64,000 nucleotides of DNA from Ilyonectria destructans (GCA_020740775.1 JAHEWK010000033.1:186001-250000), one strand, 5' to 3'. Shown: positions 12,001 to 24,600, counted from the stretch's first letter. The notes: a model not told the origin generated them from the letters alone. Program-made: numbers and translations.

Positions 12001-14114
12001 GATTGCCGAAATCTTGGGTAGGTTAGGAGATGACGACCCATCTCGGCGTATTGGGCTCCTTGTCCACTGAACACAAACGCAATGCGTGGCTCGCCTTTCT
12101 TCTGACATTTGGGGATTGAAGATGATTCAGAGGCAACCAACTGCTGGAGCAAGTCTTGGATATTCGATGCAACCAATGACATTCGGTAAGGATGAACGCT
12201 TTGTCTTCCCAAGGTGTGAGCCAGGCGGGGGAGCAACAGGTTCTCGTTTCCTCCTCGGCGGTGTCCAATCAGGTATCGACTCAACCCCTTGCACATCGTC
12301 TGAAGAGACTTCTCGCTTGCCGCACTCAGGAAGAAGACGCGTTGAGTTTCCTTGCAGCTCACAGGGGATAATCTTTGGTCTAAAGACGGAAAGGGTAACA
12401 ACCAGGTTGCCAGCATGCTTGTGGCTTCATCCACGATGACGTGAGCGTTTGTTCCACCATATCCAAAGCTGTAAAAGGACGCATTAGCAAGGCACGTATG
12501 TCGGAGGTGTAAAAGCCTCATGTTCACGCACCTGTTGACTGAAATTCTGCGAAGTCTTTGCTCCTCTAACCTGGTAGGGATCTGAAAGAATGTTAGCCAT
12601 GAACGGCCAAAGGCAGAGAAATTGTGAAACTCTGCTGGAAGTACTTACTCTCATATTCCACTCATCGAGTAAAATTGCCGGGTTCGTAATTTTGTAATTA
12701 GCTTGCGGTGGTATCATTCCTTTCTCAAGCATGAGAACGGATTTGATCAAGCCTGCGAGACCAGCAGCGGCTTCCGTGTGGCCAATGTTTCCCTTGACGG
12801 AGCCAATCGGCAACGGTCCGGTGGATTTATTGTGTTGCTGGAACGCAGCAGCAATTGCGCTGACTTCGATAGGATCGCCGACCTTAGTTCCGGTGCCATG
12901 CGCCTCGATATAGTCGGCCTGCGGAACCATTGAAGCTTGTCTATAAGCCCTCTCAATTGCCTCGGTCTGAGCAGCAGCGCTAGGAACCGTCAAGCCTGGT
13001 GTTCGCCCATCTTGTGTTACCGAAGAGTTGCGAATCACGGCTCGGATGTGGTCATTGTCCCTCAAAGCTGCTGATAGAGGTTTCAGCACCACGCCGGTGC
13101 AACCCTCGCCGCGTCCGTAGCCGTTGGCACGGGTGTCAAAGGAGAAGCACCGTCCCTCGGTAGAAAACATAGACAGCTTACTCTGGTACACAAAGCGCTG
13201 GGGGTCAAGAAGCAAGTTGACGCCGCCGACAAAACATTGCGACGCTTCGCCACTCCGCAGACTGTGAATGGCCTGATGAAGTGCTACCAAGCTTGATGAG
13301 CACCCGGTGTCGAGAGTAAAACTCGGACCATGCAAATTGAAGAAGTATGAAATCCGGTTAGAAGAAATGGCTGGGCCAGTGCCGGTCACCAGATACTTTG
13401 GAGGGTAAAGGACGTCCCGTGTAGCAACCTCGTGGTAGTCAGTAGTCCATTGACCAACATAGACACCAGTTTTCGATCCCCATAGCGAATCTATGGTGAT
13501 TCCAGCATTCTCAAATGCCTCATATGCAATCTCTAGCAGAAGTCTGTGCTGCGGGTCCATGGCCTTGCGAGAAAGTTAACAAAATCCCATGGTTGAGGCT
13601 TGCACCGCACCATAGAAGATGTGACTCACTGAAGCTTCCAATGCGTTGAGGCCAAAGAAAGATGCATCAAATGCGCGAACGTCTCCTTTGAGAAAATGTG
13701 CTCCCAGAACATTGGTCTACTTTGCGAGTAAAGACAAAAGGTGATTAGCCCGTTGCGCCGAGTGCAAAGAAGTGTTCCCTGCTCCGAACTTACACTGTCC
13801 GCAGTTTCTCCAGATGGATCTTGAAATGCCTTCATGTTGAAGCGGCTTCCTGGGCCCGGTGTCCAAGCAGTTCGCCCGTTGCGAAGCATTTCCCAGAAGC
13901 CAGTGAGATCACTAGCACTGCCCGGTAGACGACAGCTCATGCCTATAATAGCAATAGGTTCAATGGGTCGCGAAGATCCATAGTTGTCGTCATTGGAGTC
14001 TTCATTGGAGTTATCGATGACTGACCATGGTGAGGAACTGCAACTGTCTCCGTTGGGTAATGTACCACGGATGCTCGTTGCATCATTACCATCAGCGGAG
14101 GAGTTGGTCGACAT
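6053..14114 (-). CDS. Highly reducing type I polyketide synthase
   Basis: Iterative HR-PKS of about 2549 residues. Exons, read from 14114: 14114-13794, 13716-13630, 13563-12649, 12581-12532, 12468-7341, 7277-6951, 6874-6053; the total is a multiple of three. KS (residues 50-480) has [24 protein letters not shown] and [13 protein letters not shown] has [10 protein letters not shown] near 675. DH has [14 protein letters not shown] near 1007 and a second Asp in LLDSTLFQG. The methyltransferase region (about 1400-1560) has lost its glycine-rich SAM loop. ER has [12 protein letters not shown] near 1980. KR has GGFGGIGR near 2188 plus the catalytic MSS and NYAAAC. ACP has GVDSLIAVE near 2499, and the protein ends soon after with no thioesterase, reductase or condensation domain. 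The 63-bp intron 7278-7340 is in frame and could be retained. The product should be a reduced, unmethylated chain; its identity cannot be read. Confidence 0.95.
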
Positions 14115-15862
14115 GGTTCAGTTTGCTCAATTGCGAGCTCAGAGTATGATGTCCGAAGAAGTCTCAAATAAGTCAATGTATGGAATGATGGATATTGAGC
14201 TGCTGTACCAGCCTTTAGATACTGAAACTCTAGGCTTAGCGTTTACAAGAAGGAGGTGCGCAGTCGTTGGGTAATTTAAATGTCTCAGTTGAGTATGGTG
14301 AAGATTATTTTCTGTTGACGCGGCACAGAATCATACCAGCGTTGGCCCAGATTCGCTCAAATGGACCATTGCTTACTTTTTGTCTCAGTTGAGTACGGCG
14401 AAGATTATTTCCTGTTGACGCGGCACAGAATTATACCAGCGTTGGCCCAGATTCGCTCAAATGGATCATTGCTTACTTATTGTCTCACTTGCGCTTTGAC
14501 TTGGTTGAATAAGCTAACACTTCGCGATCTGCGCGGAGCCATAAGATCTACACACAGAGATTCCAAATCATACACACAGGAATAATACTTCAACAGAATA
14601 TACCCAAGAAACTCAAATTGAAAACCCGATGATTTGTCAATAAGATTGTCAGTACTGTCTATCACTCAGTCAATTCGCGAGGACAGAGGAGGAACTACAG
14701 TTGTAGACCTGAGTACAGTGAGTTGCTGCCATTGTAAGAGCTTTCTTGAAAGGCGGTGTGCCATAAAAAGGATAGGCATGGATACAAGCCGAAAACTGTC
14801 CCTCAATCTTAACCTCATCTGTGATTCGCACACGGAGTAAGGCTCAAATCCAGCCCAACGCAGCTGATCTCAGGCCTAGCCTCGGTCCATTGAAGCCCCA
14901 TGATGAGAAAGCGGAACAGCCTACAAGCCACAAAAGTTTCATTTGTTAGGTTGTAGACATTATCTCGTCGATCTAGCGGGTGAAAGATAAAGGCCTGTTT
15001 ACTAAAGACGGCAATTTAGTTAGCACCTGTAGGTACATCAATACTCTATCACTTGAGACTCAAATAGGTATCTCCAAGGCACTTTTCAACCGGTGACTAC
15101 TTAAGTGAGACAATGCGGCTAGCATCGAACTAACACTGGAAACCATTGTGCGCCACTCACCGCTAGATGATCTCTAGGGTAGGCGGCGTACTCGGCATAT
15201 GCCAATCAACTTCGCAAGCATCTATTGCCGATCAATGCCCTAAGATACAATCGTCAATCCCTAGCAACCATAAGCACGCTTAATCTTTCCCGGCTAGGAC
15301 TTGAGGTCATCTATCAAACTTTAGTGGAAATTTGTCTCGGACTGCTATCTTCCCGCAGAACAAAATTGCCGTCTTCCGGACAAGTACACACGCGCTTGAC
15401 CTTAATAAGCTAAGTTGATAACCCGCCATCTCGGCCTCGATTCGGCGGAAAGATATGTTACCAGGATAGATAGTATGGCACTAATAAGACAGCATAATGT
15501 GGCCCTCATTAGCTGTACAAGGACGAAGACTGTCTCACCAACGCCTCTGTTAGCATGAATAGTGATCCCCAACACATTTCCGAGACCCTGATCTTGTAAA
15601 GTTCCAAGTTCCGCCGAATGCCCGATACAGCGCCGCCCTATCCCCTGACTTCACCTACCGAAAACTTTTCCGATCTATGTCGCAGGAAATTTAAGTCTAC
15701 TGTTTTCATCTTTCAACATCGCGTTCATTGCCAGGCATAGAAGATCTTCCAGCATCGACTACATTCACCATTCTGTTTCAGCAAATAGCCTCAAAGGGTA
15801 CCGTTTACCGCCTATATCCAATTCCCATCTACTTTTCTTCCAGAAACAGCAACGAAGACGAA
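14115..15862. promoter_or_regulatory. Divergent promoter region, PKS and acyltransferase
   Basis: About 1.75 kb shared upstream region between the minus-strand PKS (start 14114) and the plus-strand acyltransferase (start 15863). No exon is supported. It contains the 100-bp tandem duplication described separately. The divergent layout suggests that the two genes are coregulated, but I could not identify a regulator site with confidence. Confidence 0.55.
14281..14487. repeat. Tandem duplication, 100-bp period
   Basis: Two adjacent copies, 14281-14380 and 14381-14480, each beginning TGTCTCAGTTGAGTA, followed by the first seven bases of a third. I count six or so differences between the copies, nearly all C/T transitions. 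The repeat lies 170-370 bp upstream of the PKS start codon. Confidence 0.93.
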
Positions 15863-17329
15863 ATGTGTTGGGTCACCGAACAGACAGTCGTCACGCCCAG
15901 CCAGCCGCCTATCGACGAGGTTATCGAGCTGTCTATCCTGGACCAACACGCTTTGCGGATGTATTCCAAATTCGTCATCGTCTTCAAAATGGAAAATGGG
16001 AACGAGGTTTCTGATGACATTCAACATCTCAAAAACGGCCTTGGCAGAGCATTAAGTGAGCATCCTGAATTCGCTGCCAATGTCATACATATGGCTGGCA
16101 GCACGAGAAAAGAACTGGAGCTCCAAATTGGGCCCGAATCTGGCGTACCATTCAAGATTGTCGACCATTCATCTCGCATTGATGATTCGAAACACTGTCA
16201 CGAGCTCTTGAGAGGTCACAACTATGAGAAACTTGAGAGAAACAACTTTCCCTTGACAAAGATCCCTGAAGAAGTTTTGTTTGTTGACAATGCGAGCCCT
16301 GAAGGCGCTTATCCAACAGGGATACCCACGCTCAATGTTCAAGTGAATATCATTGACGGTGGTCTTCTTCTTGGTATTTCCTGGCACCATACGGTGGCTG
16401 ATGCAGGAGGGGTCAACATGTTTGTCAAGGCTTGGGCCAAGGCAACCAATGTTTCATGCACCCATGGAGATGTCGAGCCCGAGGAGATTTCAACTGAGAT
16501 GTCGGAACGTTGGAGACTGAGCTATGGCATTCAGGGTGCCTCGATTGCAGACTTCCCTGAATATGTCGCCGATGCTTCTGCGCGTTCGCCAAACACAGGT
16601 CATCCCCATCTTCTCGATCGCAAGTTCTCAGTTCCATCTGATTCCCAAATCAGCATGTGGCAATTCAGTGCGAAATCTCTGCAGTCGCTTGTAAATCTAC
16701 TCAATTGTCCTGGCCAAGGAAATGAACAACGCTATACGCCGGTTGAAGCGCTTTCGGCCCTTCTGTGGAAGCACCTCAGCCTCGCCCGACAGCTGAACAT
16801 TTTATTTCCAGAAGATACTTCTCTGTTCACGACTCGTATTGACTTCCGCCGTCGTCTTTCTCCACCACTACCCGTCTCATATATCGGAAACGTCAACCAG
16901 CCTGTGCCACGAACTCGCGTCTCTATTCGAGAGCTTTGCACACCATCAACCGCACAGTCGCTTGCGGACTTGGCTCAGCGCATTAGAGGCGCAGTTGCCG
17001 AGAACGATGATAAAATTGTCCGACAGCTCATAGGGTATGTCGACACTTTACCGGCAGTGACCGACCTAGCCCTGGAGTTTGACACCTGTCCAGGTCCGGA
17101 TATTGCAATCACTGATCTTTCCGGCTTGGACGTCATGCACCAAATTTGGGGGAACTGTCTCGGTCGCGCTGTTTGCATCAGAGGGTTCGTACGATACAAA
17201 GGTTTTGCAGCCTTTCTTCCGCAGGATCCCGAAGGTGGAACTCAAGTGCATGTTCAGTGCGAGGCGGCAGCTCTGGAGAGCTTGAAGTCAGATTCAAATT
17301 TCACTCGATATGGCCAGTTTCTTTACTAG
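15863..17329 (+). CDS. BAHD-type acyltransferase (PF02458 family)
   Basis: Predicted acyl-CoA-dependent O-acyltransferase, 488 residues from one exon. The catalytic HxxxD motif is clear as HHTVADAGG (near residue 174), with the family-typical preceding ISW. The usual C-terminal DFGWG structural motif is not recognisable; the equivalent region reads QIWGNCLG, so this member is divergent there. The start at 15863 (MCWVTEQ) is the first in-frame ATG; the frame is open further upstream but has no earlier ATG. No signal peptide or membrane segment, so cytosolic. Divergent from the HR-PKS, it is a likely tailoring enzyme that esterifies the polyketide alcohol, as related trichothecene-type acetyltransferases do. 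That pathway role is inferred from position. Confidence 0.87.
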   Translation: MCWVTEQTVVTPSQPPIDEVIELSILDQHALRMYSKFVIVFKMENGNEVSDDIQHLKNGLGRALSEHPEFAANVIHMAGSTRKELELQIGPESGVPFKIVDHSSRIDDSKHCHELLRGHNYEKLERNNFPLTKIPEEVLFVDNASPEGAYPTGIPTLNVQVNIIDGGLLLGISWHHTVADAGGVNMFVKAWAKATNVSCTHGDVEPEEISTEMSERWRLSYGIQGASIADFPEYVADASARSPNTGHPHLLDRKFSVPSDSQISMWQFSAKSLQSLVNLLNCPGQGNEQRYTPVEALSALLWKHLSLARQLNILFPEDTSLFTTRIDFRRRLSPPLPVSYIGNVNQPVPRTRVSIRELCTPSTAQSLADLAQRIRGAVAENDDKIVRQLIGYVDTLPAVTDLALEFDTCPGPDIAITDLSGLDVMHQIWGNCLGRAVCIRGFVRYKGFAAFLPQDPEGGTQVHVQCEAAALESLKSDSNFTRYGQFLY

Positions 17330-17457
17330 TTTTAGAAGGGGTACATGGGTAAATGACTGCTTGATACGTTGGAAAATAATAATTAAGCATTGGCTCTCTT
17401 CTCTATCATGCAATAGTCCAGCACCCGAAAGGCTCTCTGGGGAGACAGTCAATTCCT

Positions 17458-19549
17458 TTACTCCGATGTACCCCGGTATGCAGCTGCAAAGCTACTTAAA
17501 CTCATTGTATCCTCAGACGCCTCAGCCGGACTCAAGTTCAGTGTGGAATATGGCTGTATCGGCGGTGCCTCGCGTCGTCCACCTCTAAAAAAGGGTTCGG
17601 AATCATCGTCGACCAAAACCACCATCCAAACACCAACAGACCTATTCGAGCCAAGCAGTGGCGTGCAGTGGATCCAGCGACTACGGCCCGCAGACGCCGG
17701 AGGAGGCTGGCCACCGCCTTCACCGTGGCTCTGATGGTTCATGACACGCGTGTAGTGACTCTGGGCATGGATGTCGGAGCGAGAAAGCCAGCGCACCTTG
17801 GCACTCAGGCTGTGTCCGTCGGCAAAGGCCTGCGTGAGGCTGTCGTGGACGCGGTCGGAGCCTCCGATGCGTGACAGAAAGGGACTCTGCAGCATGCCCG
17901 GGACGCGCAGCGACGGCGACGCGAAGAGGATGCGTAGATTGGGGTACGGCCGGACGAGGAGGTAGTGCTGGAAGATGCCGCTGAGGCGTCCGCCAGCGTG
18001 TATACTCACAGCAGGCTCCTGGAGAATGGGATCTGATAGCCGGCGGTTGACGGCGGCGTCGTCTTGGATCACCAGCCGCGGCTTGTTCCAGTTGGCTCGC
18101 ACCGAGTCTGTATCCCTCACATTCTCCTGATGTGTGCGGTGCAGAGCGCCGCCCGACTCGCGGACCGTCTTCAGCTCCGATAGATCGAACATGGCGGCCA
18201 ACTCCCGAAACTTGTCCTTGTCATGGCTCGGTTGCGGTTGCATGGGCGCCTCGCCTGGGTACTGCTCGGGGTTCTCCTGGTGCATTAGTCTCGACAGCGA
18301 CTCTAGTCCAGAGCACTCCTTGACGAGTCCGGAAACATCAACCTGCGCGCCTAGGTGATAGCGTACGACGCCCCGAGAATCATAGAGCGGAGCCACCATG
18401 AGGAGATTAACAAAGGGAGAGCCGTCCCGCCGATAGTTGAGGAAAGTCTCGCAGTGTTCTTGGCCGGCCTCGAGCTTCTCCCGGATTCTCTGCACACTGA
18501 ATGGATTCGTCTTGGGGCCCTGGAGGAACCGACAGTTACGCCCTATCGCGTAGTTCATGCCGTATTGTGTCGTTCTGTGGAATTCTAGTTTCGTCACCAC
18601 ACCGTCAGTTTCGTGCCATCTTGTTGAAATCTGGGTTAGATCCTGGACTTGGACTAACCTTCACTTGCAAAAACAATGGGGTTGTCAGGCCGTGACGGGT
18701 CTGAGAGGCAGAACACCTCTGCGAGCCCTTCTGAGAGATCCCGAAGTTGTGGAGGCAGCGTGTCTGTAATTCTTCGCTTGATGGTAATACTGACCGTCTG
18801 GATCAAGGTGTGCGTAATGTACGCGGGCAGGTCCTGGTTGGCCATGACTTCAAAGGCCTCGTCTGCCCTCTTCCGTAGCGCATTGTTGATGGTAGCGGCG
18901 ACAGGGTCCTCGGTGAAATCAAGCCCGCCAATCGTCTTCAGCGAGCCGGTTAGAGCATTCGCATAGTCAATGGCCTTGAGCGCTTTGAGAGTATCCAGGT
19001 AGTAGGCCAAGATGGGCAACGAGTCTCGCCGCGACGTGGAAAGAAAGTTGGAGAAGCGCTGAAGCAGCACAGGGTCCTGGAATATCACCGCGAGGTGCTT
19101 CACGGAGAAGAGCAGCTCAGATTGCGTTTCGAGCGTGTATTGCTTGCCCAGCGCATGTGCAGGAACCACCAGGTCAAACGAGGCTGGGTCGAATTCCTCC
19201 TCGGTCAACGGTTCGAGTCCATCGTTGTCCATGCCGCCTCTGGTCTGGAGCGCGGGTAGCGTCGAGGGCGCATGCGATGAGATGGATGATGCGTCCCTGA
19301 AGGACCAACGCGAGTCATGTGAGCGGACGGAATTGGCGCTTTTCGAGCCCAAAGACGACGGTGTGCACCGCAAGTCATCTTGGTAGAAGCTGGAGACACA
19401 AGTGACTGTCAGCTCCGGTTTCATCCAGGTGCCGTCGGCCGAGTCAGCGGATGGACGAACCTCAACTTGGGCAACAAGCCATGCTGCTCCATCTTTGCAG
19501 CTGAACAGGGCGTTTGCAGACTATCTGATCGTAGTGGGATATTGGACAT
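17458..19549 (-). CDS. RGS-LOV blue-light photoreceptor
   Basis: Three exons (19549-19461, 19389-18659, 18584-17458) give 648 residues in frame. An RGS domain (about residues 85-265) is followed by a LOV domain with the diagnostic NYAIGRNCRFLQGP, whose Cys (about C291) would form the flavin adduct. The C-terminal half contains a second PAS-like stretch (RILFASPSLRVPG..FLSRIGGS.. RWIHCTPLLG). This RGS-LOV order is that of Botrytis BcLOV4, which binds anionic membranes on illumination, so a light-switched regulator of heterotrimeric G-protein signalling is expected. The first exon (MSNIPLRSDSL) is my inference: splicing at a CTGAC-branched 71-bp intron joins LPKL to SFYQDDLRC in frame. An alternative start is ATG 19424. 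It lies tail to tail with the acyltransferase, 128 bp apart. Confidence 0.9.
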
Positions 19550-21650
19550 TGCAGTTTTGTGTCGTCACGGTTGTCGTGATTGTAAAGTCTCGACGCGGTG
19601 GGGGGCAGTCAAGTAAATAGATGAAGGAAGACAACTTACAGATGAGCCTCTTGCCTTACTCTAAGCTTATTTAATGAGCAGCTGTCAGGAACAAGACGCC
19701 GATGACGACCATCCGACGGTACTGGTGGTAAGCTAGACCAGAACTTGGCCGCGTGTTCGTAGATCGCACTGGTCGCTTTCAAAGATTTTCAATAGTGCCA
19801 ACAATTACCAACAAGTGCCAAATAATAAAATACGGTCTTGCCATACTGGGCTTGGATCGGCAGTCTCCAGCTGTAGTAGGTCAACGCTAGAGCCCAACCC
19901 CTTGCGTTAGTGTCGATGCATTCTGCGAGATTCCCGATCCTGATAAGAAGGGATTTTGCTGGAAATCGCGGTAGCGTTAGTCTAGACGATCAATCAGTAG
20001 AGATCGGACACAGGCGTATGGTCATCAGTGGAGACGGATATGGCTCGTTCCGGCGGCTCATCAAGGCCAATTATTTCATCTTTTCAGATGATTTGGCTGC
20101 CACCTCGCATGATCTGAAGTCGGGTCAGGGCTATCTGCTAGAAATGCCATATTCGATATCATCTATTCTGTGCTCGGCTTTGCGTGACCTTCAGCTAGCC
20201 ATGATCTTGGTTTCGAATATCACAGTTATGTCCTCGAACTCCAGTTTGGGCCGCTAGAAACGAGACTAGGACTTGAACTGCTTGATCCGCGCCTACCCTA
20301 GACCTTCCTGTCGAGGTTAAGCACGGCTGTCACAGCTATGTTAATCTGGCCTATAATCCAATAACAAGGATAATAAGTCCTAATTAGCTCTAACGGTATA
20401 ACAAGTAATAAAGTACATAAGTATATTTAAATCTAACCTTGAAACCCCGGCCAAAAATGTGAGTGGCTGCCGGATGGAAGTACATTGTGTGCATTCAACT
20501 CTGCCTTGTCTAAACCACAATAAAGTAAATGTGGTTCGTGCGGAAACACTTCCGCACCTCGTATTTGATCTTATCTCCAAGTGTCTTTCTAGGTGCTATG
20601 TACAAATCGGGCGCAATAGGAGGCCCTGCAGTCGTTAGATTGGCAATACGAACGTCAGCGATGCCTACTTCTATTTGGCGCTAAAAGAGATGTTCGGATC
20701 GTACGATTAATCGTCGAGCCGTCTCGCCACTCAGCGTGTCTCAAGGGACTACCTCCTGCGATGGAAGGGTGCTGGCTGATATGGAAGGCAGAACCGCCTT
20801 ACTTTCGGCACTGGACAATCGATAGGAGCCCGTCTTGGACTACTTGTTGGAAGAATGGAAGAGAAGGCCGGTAAGCACACTACATGGAACCGACGCACAC
20901 TATCCGGGTACTGGGCACATGAGAGATATGTTACTACCTATACTCTGTATCAGCTTAGACGAGCCGAAATTCCTTCCACCCGCGAGTCATCTTTTGAAAT
21001 CATCCTTGGATCAGCGCCCACAACTTTCTCTTGTCTTTCGGAGAAAGACTAGTGTGCATGGTATTTCTGTACCAGATATATCGCGTGTTCGTACCACCAA
21101 ATCACCCCAGAAGCCCATGGACAACCCCTGTCGGAAGCGTTTCGTGAGTCAAACGATCTCGGAATTTTATGCTGGTTCTGACTGATTCCTGCGTTGACAG
21201 AGATCGTGGCGAACCTCCTAGAGGATGACGACTCATTCTTGACGAGTCTCGTCCGACTTTAGAACAGATCCTCGACTTGACATTCTCTGGGAACTCCATG
21301 GACACGACCCTTGGCTATTTGGGGATGTCGCGGACCTGGTCGAATCCATCTTACTCGATTACTTTTGCCACATGCCCAGCAAATTCGAGGTCCCGCCGTC
21401 TCGAATGCTGACCAAGTAGAAGACCAGGGTATGACGACAGCTTGGCAAGCTTGTAACGATACTGTTTAAGCAGCCTTTCTGAGGTCTGACTATGGTTTCC
21501 CTTGACGTAGATAGGGATGGATGCCTTATGTTGCGTGTTTCATGATTATGAGTAATAAAAAAGCAATGTTCGCAATTGCGATAGGATCCCACCGCTCCCG
21601 TTCACATCCAGTCTAGCTAGTTACAAACAAAAAGCTAAACCCAAGTACAC
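19550..21650. other. Decayed intergenic stretch
   Basis: About 2.1 kb with no intact gene. Short protein-like islands on the plus strand are separated by stops: one at roughly 20180-20280 ending LGLELLDPRLP, and an ankyrin-like one at 20760-20870 listed separately. The first few hundred bases are the promoter of the RGS-LOV gene. Confidence 0.45.
20760..20870 (+). pseudogene. Ankyrin-repeat-like relic
   Basis: A short plus-strand reading starting at 20760 contains GRTALLSALDNR, a TAG at 20823-20825, then EPVLDYLLEEW. Together these fit the ankyrin consensus (GRTAL..A....VL.LLL). A CAG to TAG change would explain the stop. No intact flanking repeats were found, so this is probably a remnant. 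The intact ankyrin gene just downstream is on the opposite strand. Confidence 0.35.
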
Positions 21651-24600
21651 TTAGCTATTCTCACTCCGTTGCGGTTTGTACTCCCGAAGAATCCGCGCCA
21701 GAATGTAATGCCCTTCCTGATCCGCACACCTTGCCGCTTCCCTACACCTTGACTCGAGCATGTCCACCTCCTTGTCTTTCTCCAGCAGCAGATGAACTAT
21801 ATCAAGGGACCCGCGCAAAGCAGCCAACTCAAGCGCAGTGATATCCTCATCGCTTGGTGTTGGAGCATTGATGTCGGCCCCTTTCTCGAGAAGCAGCTTG
21901 GCCATGTTAAAGTCACCGTTCCGAATTGAGAATTTCAAGGGACTCATAACGCCCAGCTCGTCCAGTTGAGCGTTGATGTCAGCGCCGCAATTGAGAAGCA
22001 GTCGGACGAGTTCCATGTTACCCACACGCGCTGCCTCCATCAGTGCCGGTGATGAAGCATTGGCATCAATACCATCCTCCAACAATTCAAGTGCGAAATT
22101 AAAAAGATTAGCGCAAATCGCTTCCAACAACAGTGCGCCTTTGTCCTCGATGCGTGCACCAGCATTGAGAAGAATCCTTACCAGTTCCTCTTCCTTTCCA
22201 CTGGACCACAAATGGAATTCAATGTGCACAGCCCACTCAAGCGCAGTGCAGAAATATTGACCATCGGCAGGAGCATTGACATCGGCGTGGGCATCGACCA
22301 ACAGCTGCGCAATCTCATTCCTCCCGTACATTGCTGCCGCTTGAATCGGGTAAAGACCCGAACAATCTGGTATATTGGGATTGGCACCGTATTCAAGCAG
22401 CATTTCAGCCAAGGAAGGGTTCTGAACACTACAGATAACACTCCAAGGACTGATCTCTGCGGATGATCCCTCGGATCCCAGGTTTGGATCTGCGTCGAAA
22501 GAAAGTAATAGTGAGGTGGTATCTTTCAGAATCTTGCACTGATTGCTGCTAAGACGGTTTTCGGGGCCATCACTGCAGACGAAGAATGTCCAGAAAAGAG
22601 GAGTGGCCATAACATTCGGCTCGATGTTGGAAATTTCGGGTCGGCACGAAAGTCGATCAACCTCAGCACCAGCTGTCAGGAGGCTCCGGATCATATCCAC
22701 GTTACCCCTAATAGCCGCAATGGCAAGGGGCGTAATTCGAACACCCGGAGGGTTTGGGTCGGCTCCGTGCAACAACAACAAGTGTAAAATGTCACAATTG
22801 TCGTTCCTGATGGCGGTGCAAATGGCAGTCTCGCCTTTACTGATCAACTCAACCTCTGCACCAGCGTTCAGCAGCATCTGAACGGCTGAAACACTGCCCC
22901 CCTTAATAGCCGCTTGAAGAAGTGTTCCCCTGATCTCCGACATGTGTTGTGGTGAGTATAGAGCATTGATATCTACACCGCGCTCCAATTCCTGTTTGAT
23001 GGTGGGTACGTCACCTCTTTGTGCAGCGACATGCATCGCAATCCAATACAGATGTGTAGTTGGCGCCGAGTCATTGCCAACAAGAAGCCTTATCACATCC
23101 GGTTTTCCCGACCTGGCCGCGGCTTCCAATGAAGTCAACCCATCCCGAATGGCGGGAGGGCCATGAATGTCAGCTCCATGATCAAGCAGTAATTCAACCA
23201 ACTCCTGGTCTCCCGTTTCTGCCGCGGCTTGAAGCGCAGTTCTTCCCTTTAACGGCCCAGGAGGGAAGTTCACATCAGAACCGGAACAAAGAAGAACTTG
23301 GGCCAATTGCCGTCGAGCTTTGAGAAGGCGCATCTCAGGTTCTTCCTCGTTGCCCTTCTCGCACTGTTTCAGGCCACAAACCAATTGTAGAACGGTAGCC
23401 CCTAAAGCATTGGTGCGGTCAGGCGCGGTAGAATGTTGCAGCAGCAGGCTTGTCATGTCAAGGTTTCCCTGGCTGGCCGCCTCATGCAGTGCTGTTTGAA
23501 ATCTTTCTCGAGAGACGGTTCTCATGCGTTGATAAAACCTTGAGCATTCTATCAAATGAGGCGGTGCTGGAATTTGATCCCAAATTTTGCCCCAGTTCGG
23601 TTGGTAATTGACATCTGCTCCAGCTTCAAGCAGACGCCGAACTATACCCAAATTATTTTGGCGCGCAGCTATTTGGATTGGCGACGAAAAGGCCTCCCAT
23701 TTTGTCTCTTGAATAAATCTGAGATATTCTCGGTTACCAGTTTGAATGTCTCTACGTTCAAGCGATCTCTGATGCTTCTCAAGACTCTCAAGACAGTGAG
23801 TGAAATATTGCCTCGTTGAATTCTCTAACGAATCCACCAGGTTAACTTCGGCGCCGGCTTCGAGGAGAAGTTCAACCATGTCCATGTCGTTCTTCATAAT
23901 TGCAATGTGGAGCGCCGTACCCGAATTGAACGATACCTCGTTCACGGGTGCGCCGTTTGACAAAAGTAATCTGGTGATGTCGATGTTTTGCACGGCTACA
24001 GCCTTCATTAATAAAGTTCGCTGCGTGGGCTCCAACATTAATCCTGGAAATGTCTCAGAAAGAGAGTTAGTTCCGATCTCATACCTGGAGTAGGCATTGA
24101 TGTTTGCACCTGACTTGAGCAAAATTTGAGTGATCTGAAAATTCCCATGGCTCACAGAAATGGCGAGTTCAAGGGGACTGACCGGCACCCCAGGAGAAAA
24201 CGCATTTGGGTTGGCCTTGGCGTTGAGAAGACGCTTGGTAATATGAGAGTTCCCTCTCAATACCGCCATCCGAAGTGGATCAAGTCTTGTGACGGGAAGA
24301 TGAAAGCTGTGGGTATGTTTTTCATAGTCATCGTAGCCGCCGTGATTGGGATCGACGCCTTGTTGAAGCAAGACTAAAACCAGGTCTACCTTTTCAAGGC
24401 TCACAGCACTTAAAAGAAGGCGAGACAAGAAGATCTCCACACTTTCATTCCCCAATTTTTGCAGTCGGTCGATGAATTGGCTCAGGAGTGGTTTGCTCAC
24501 GCTCACCAGTATGCAGCCCAGGAAGCCATCCATGTCCGTTTGTGTTAGACAGCCATTGGATGATAGGTAAATGCAAGACTGAATCAAGAGGAAGAATGGC

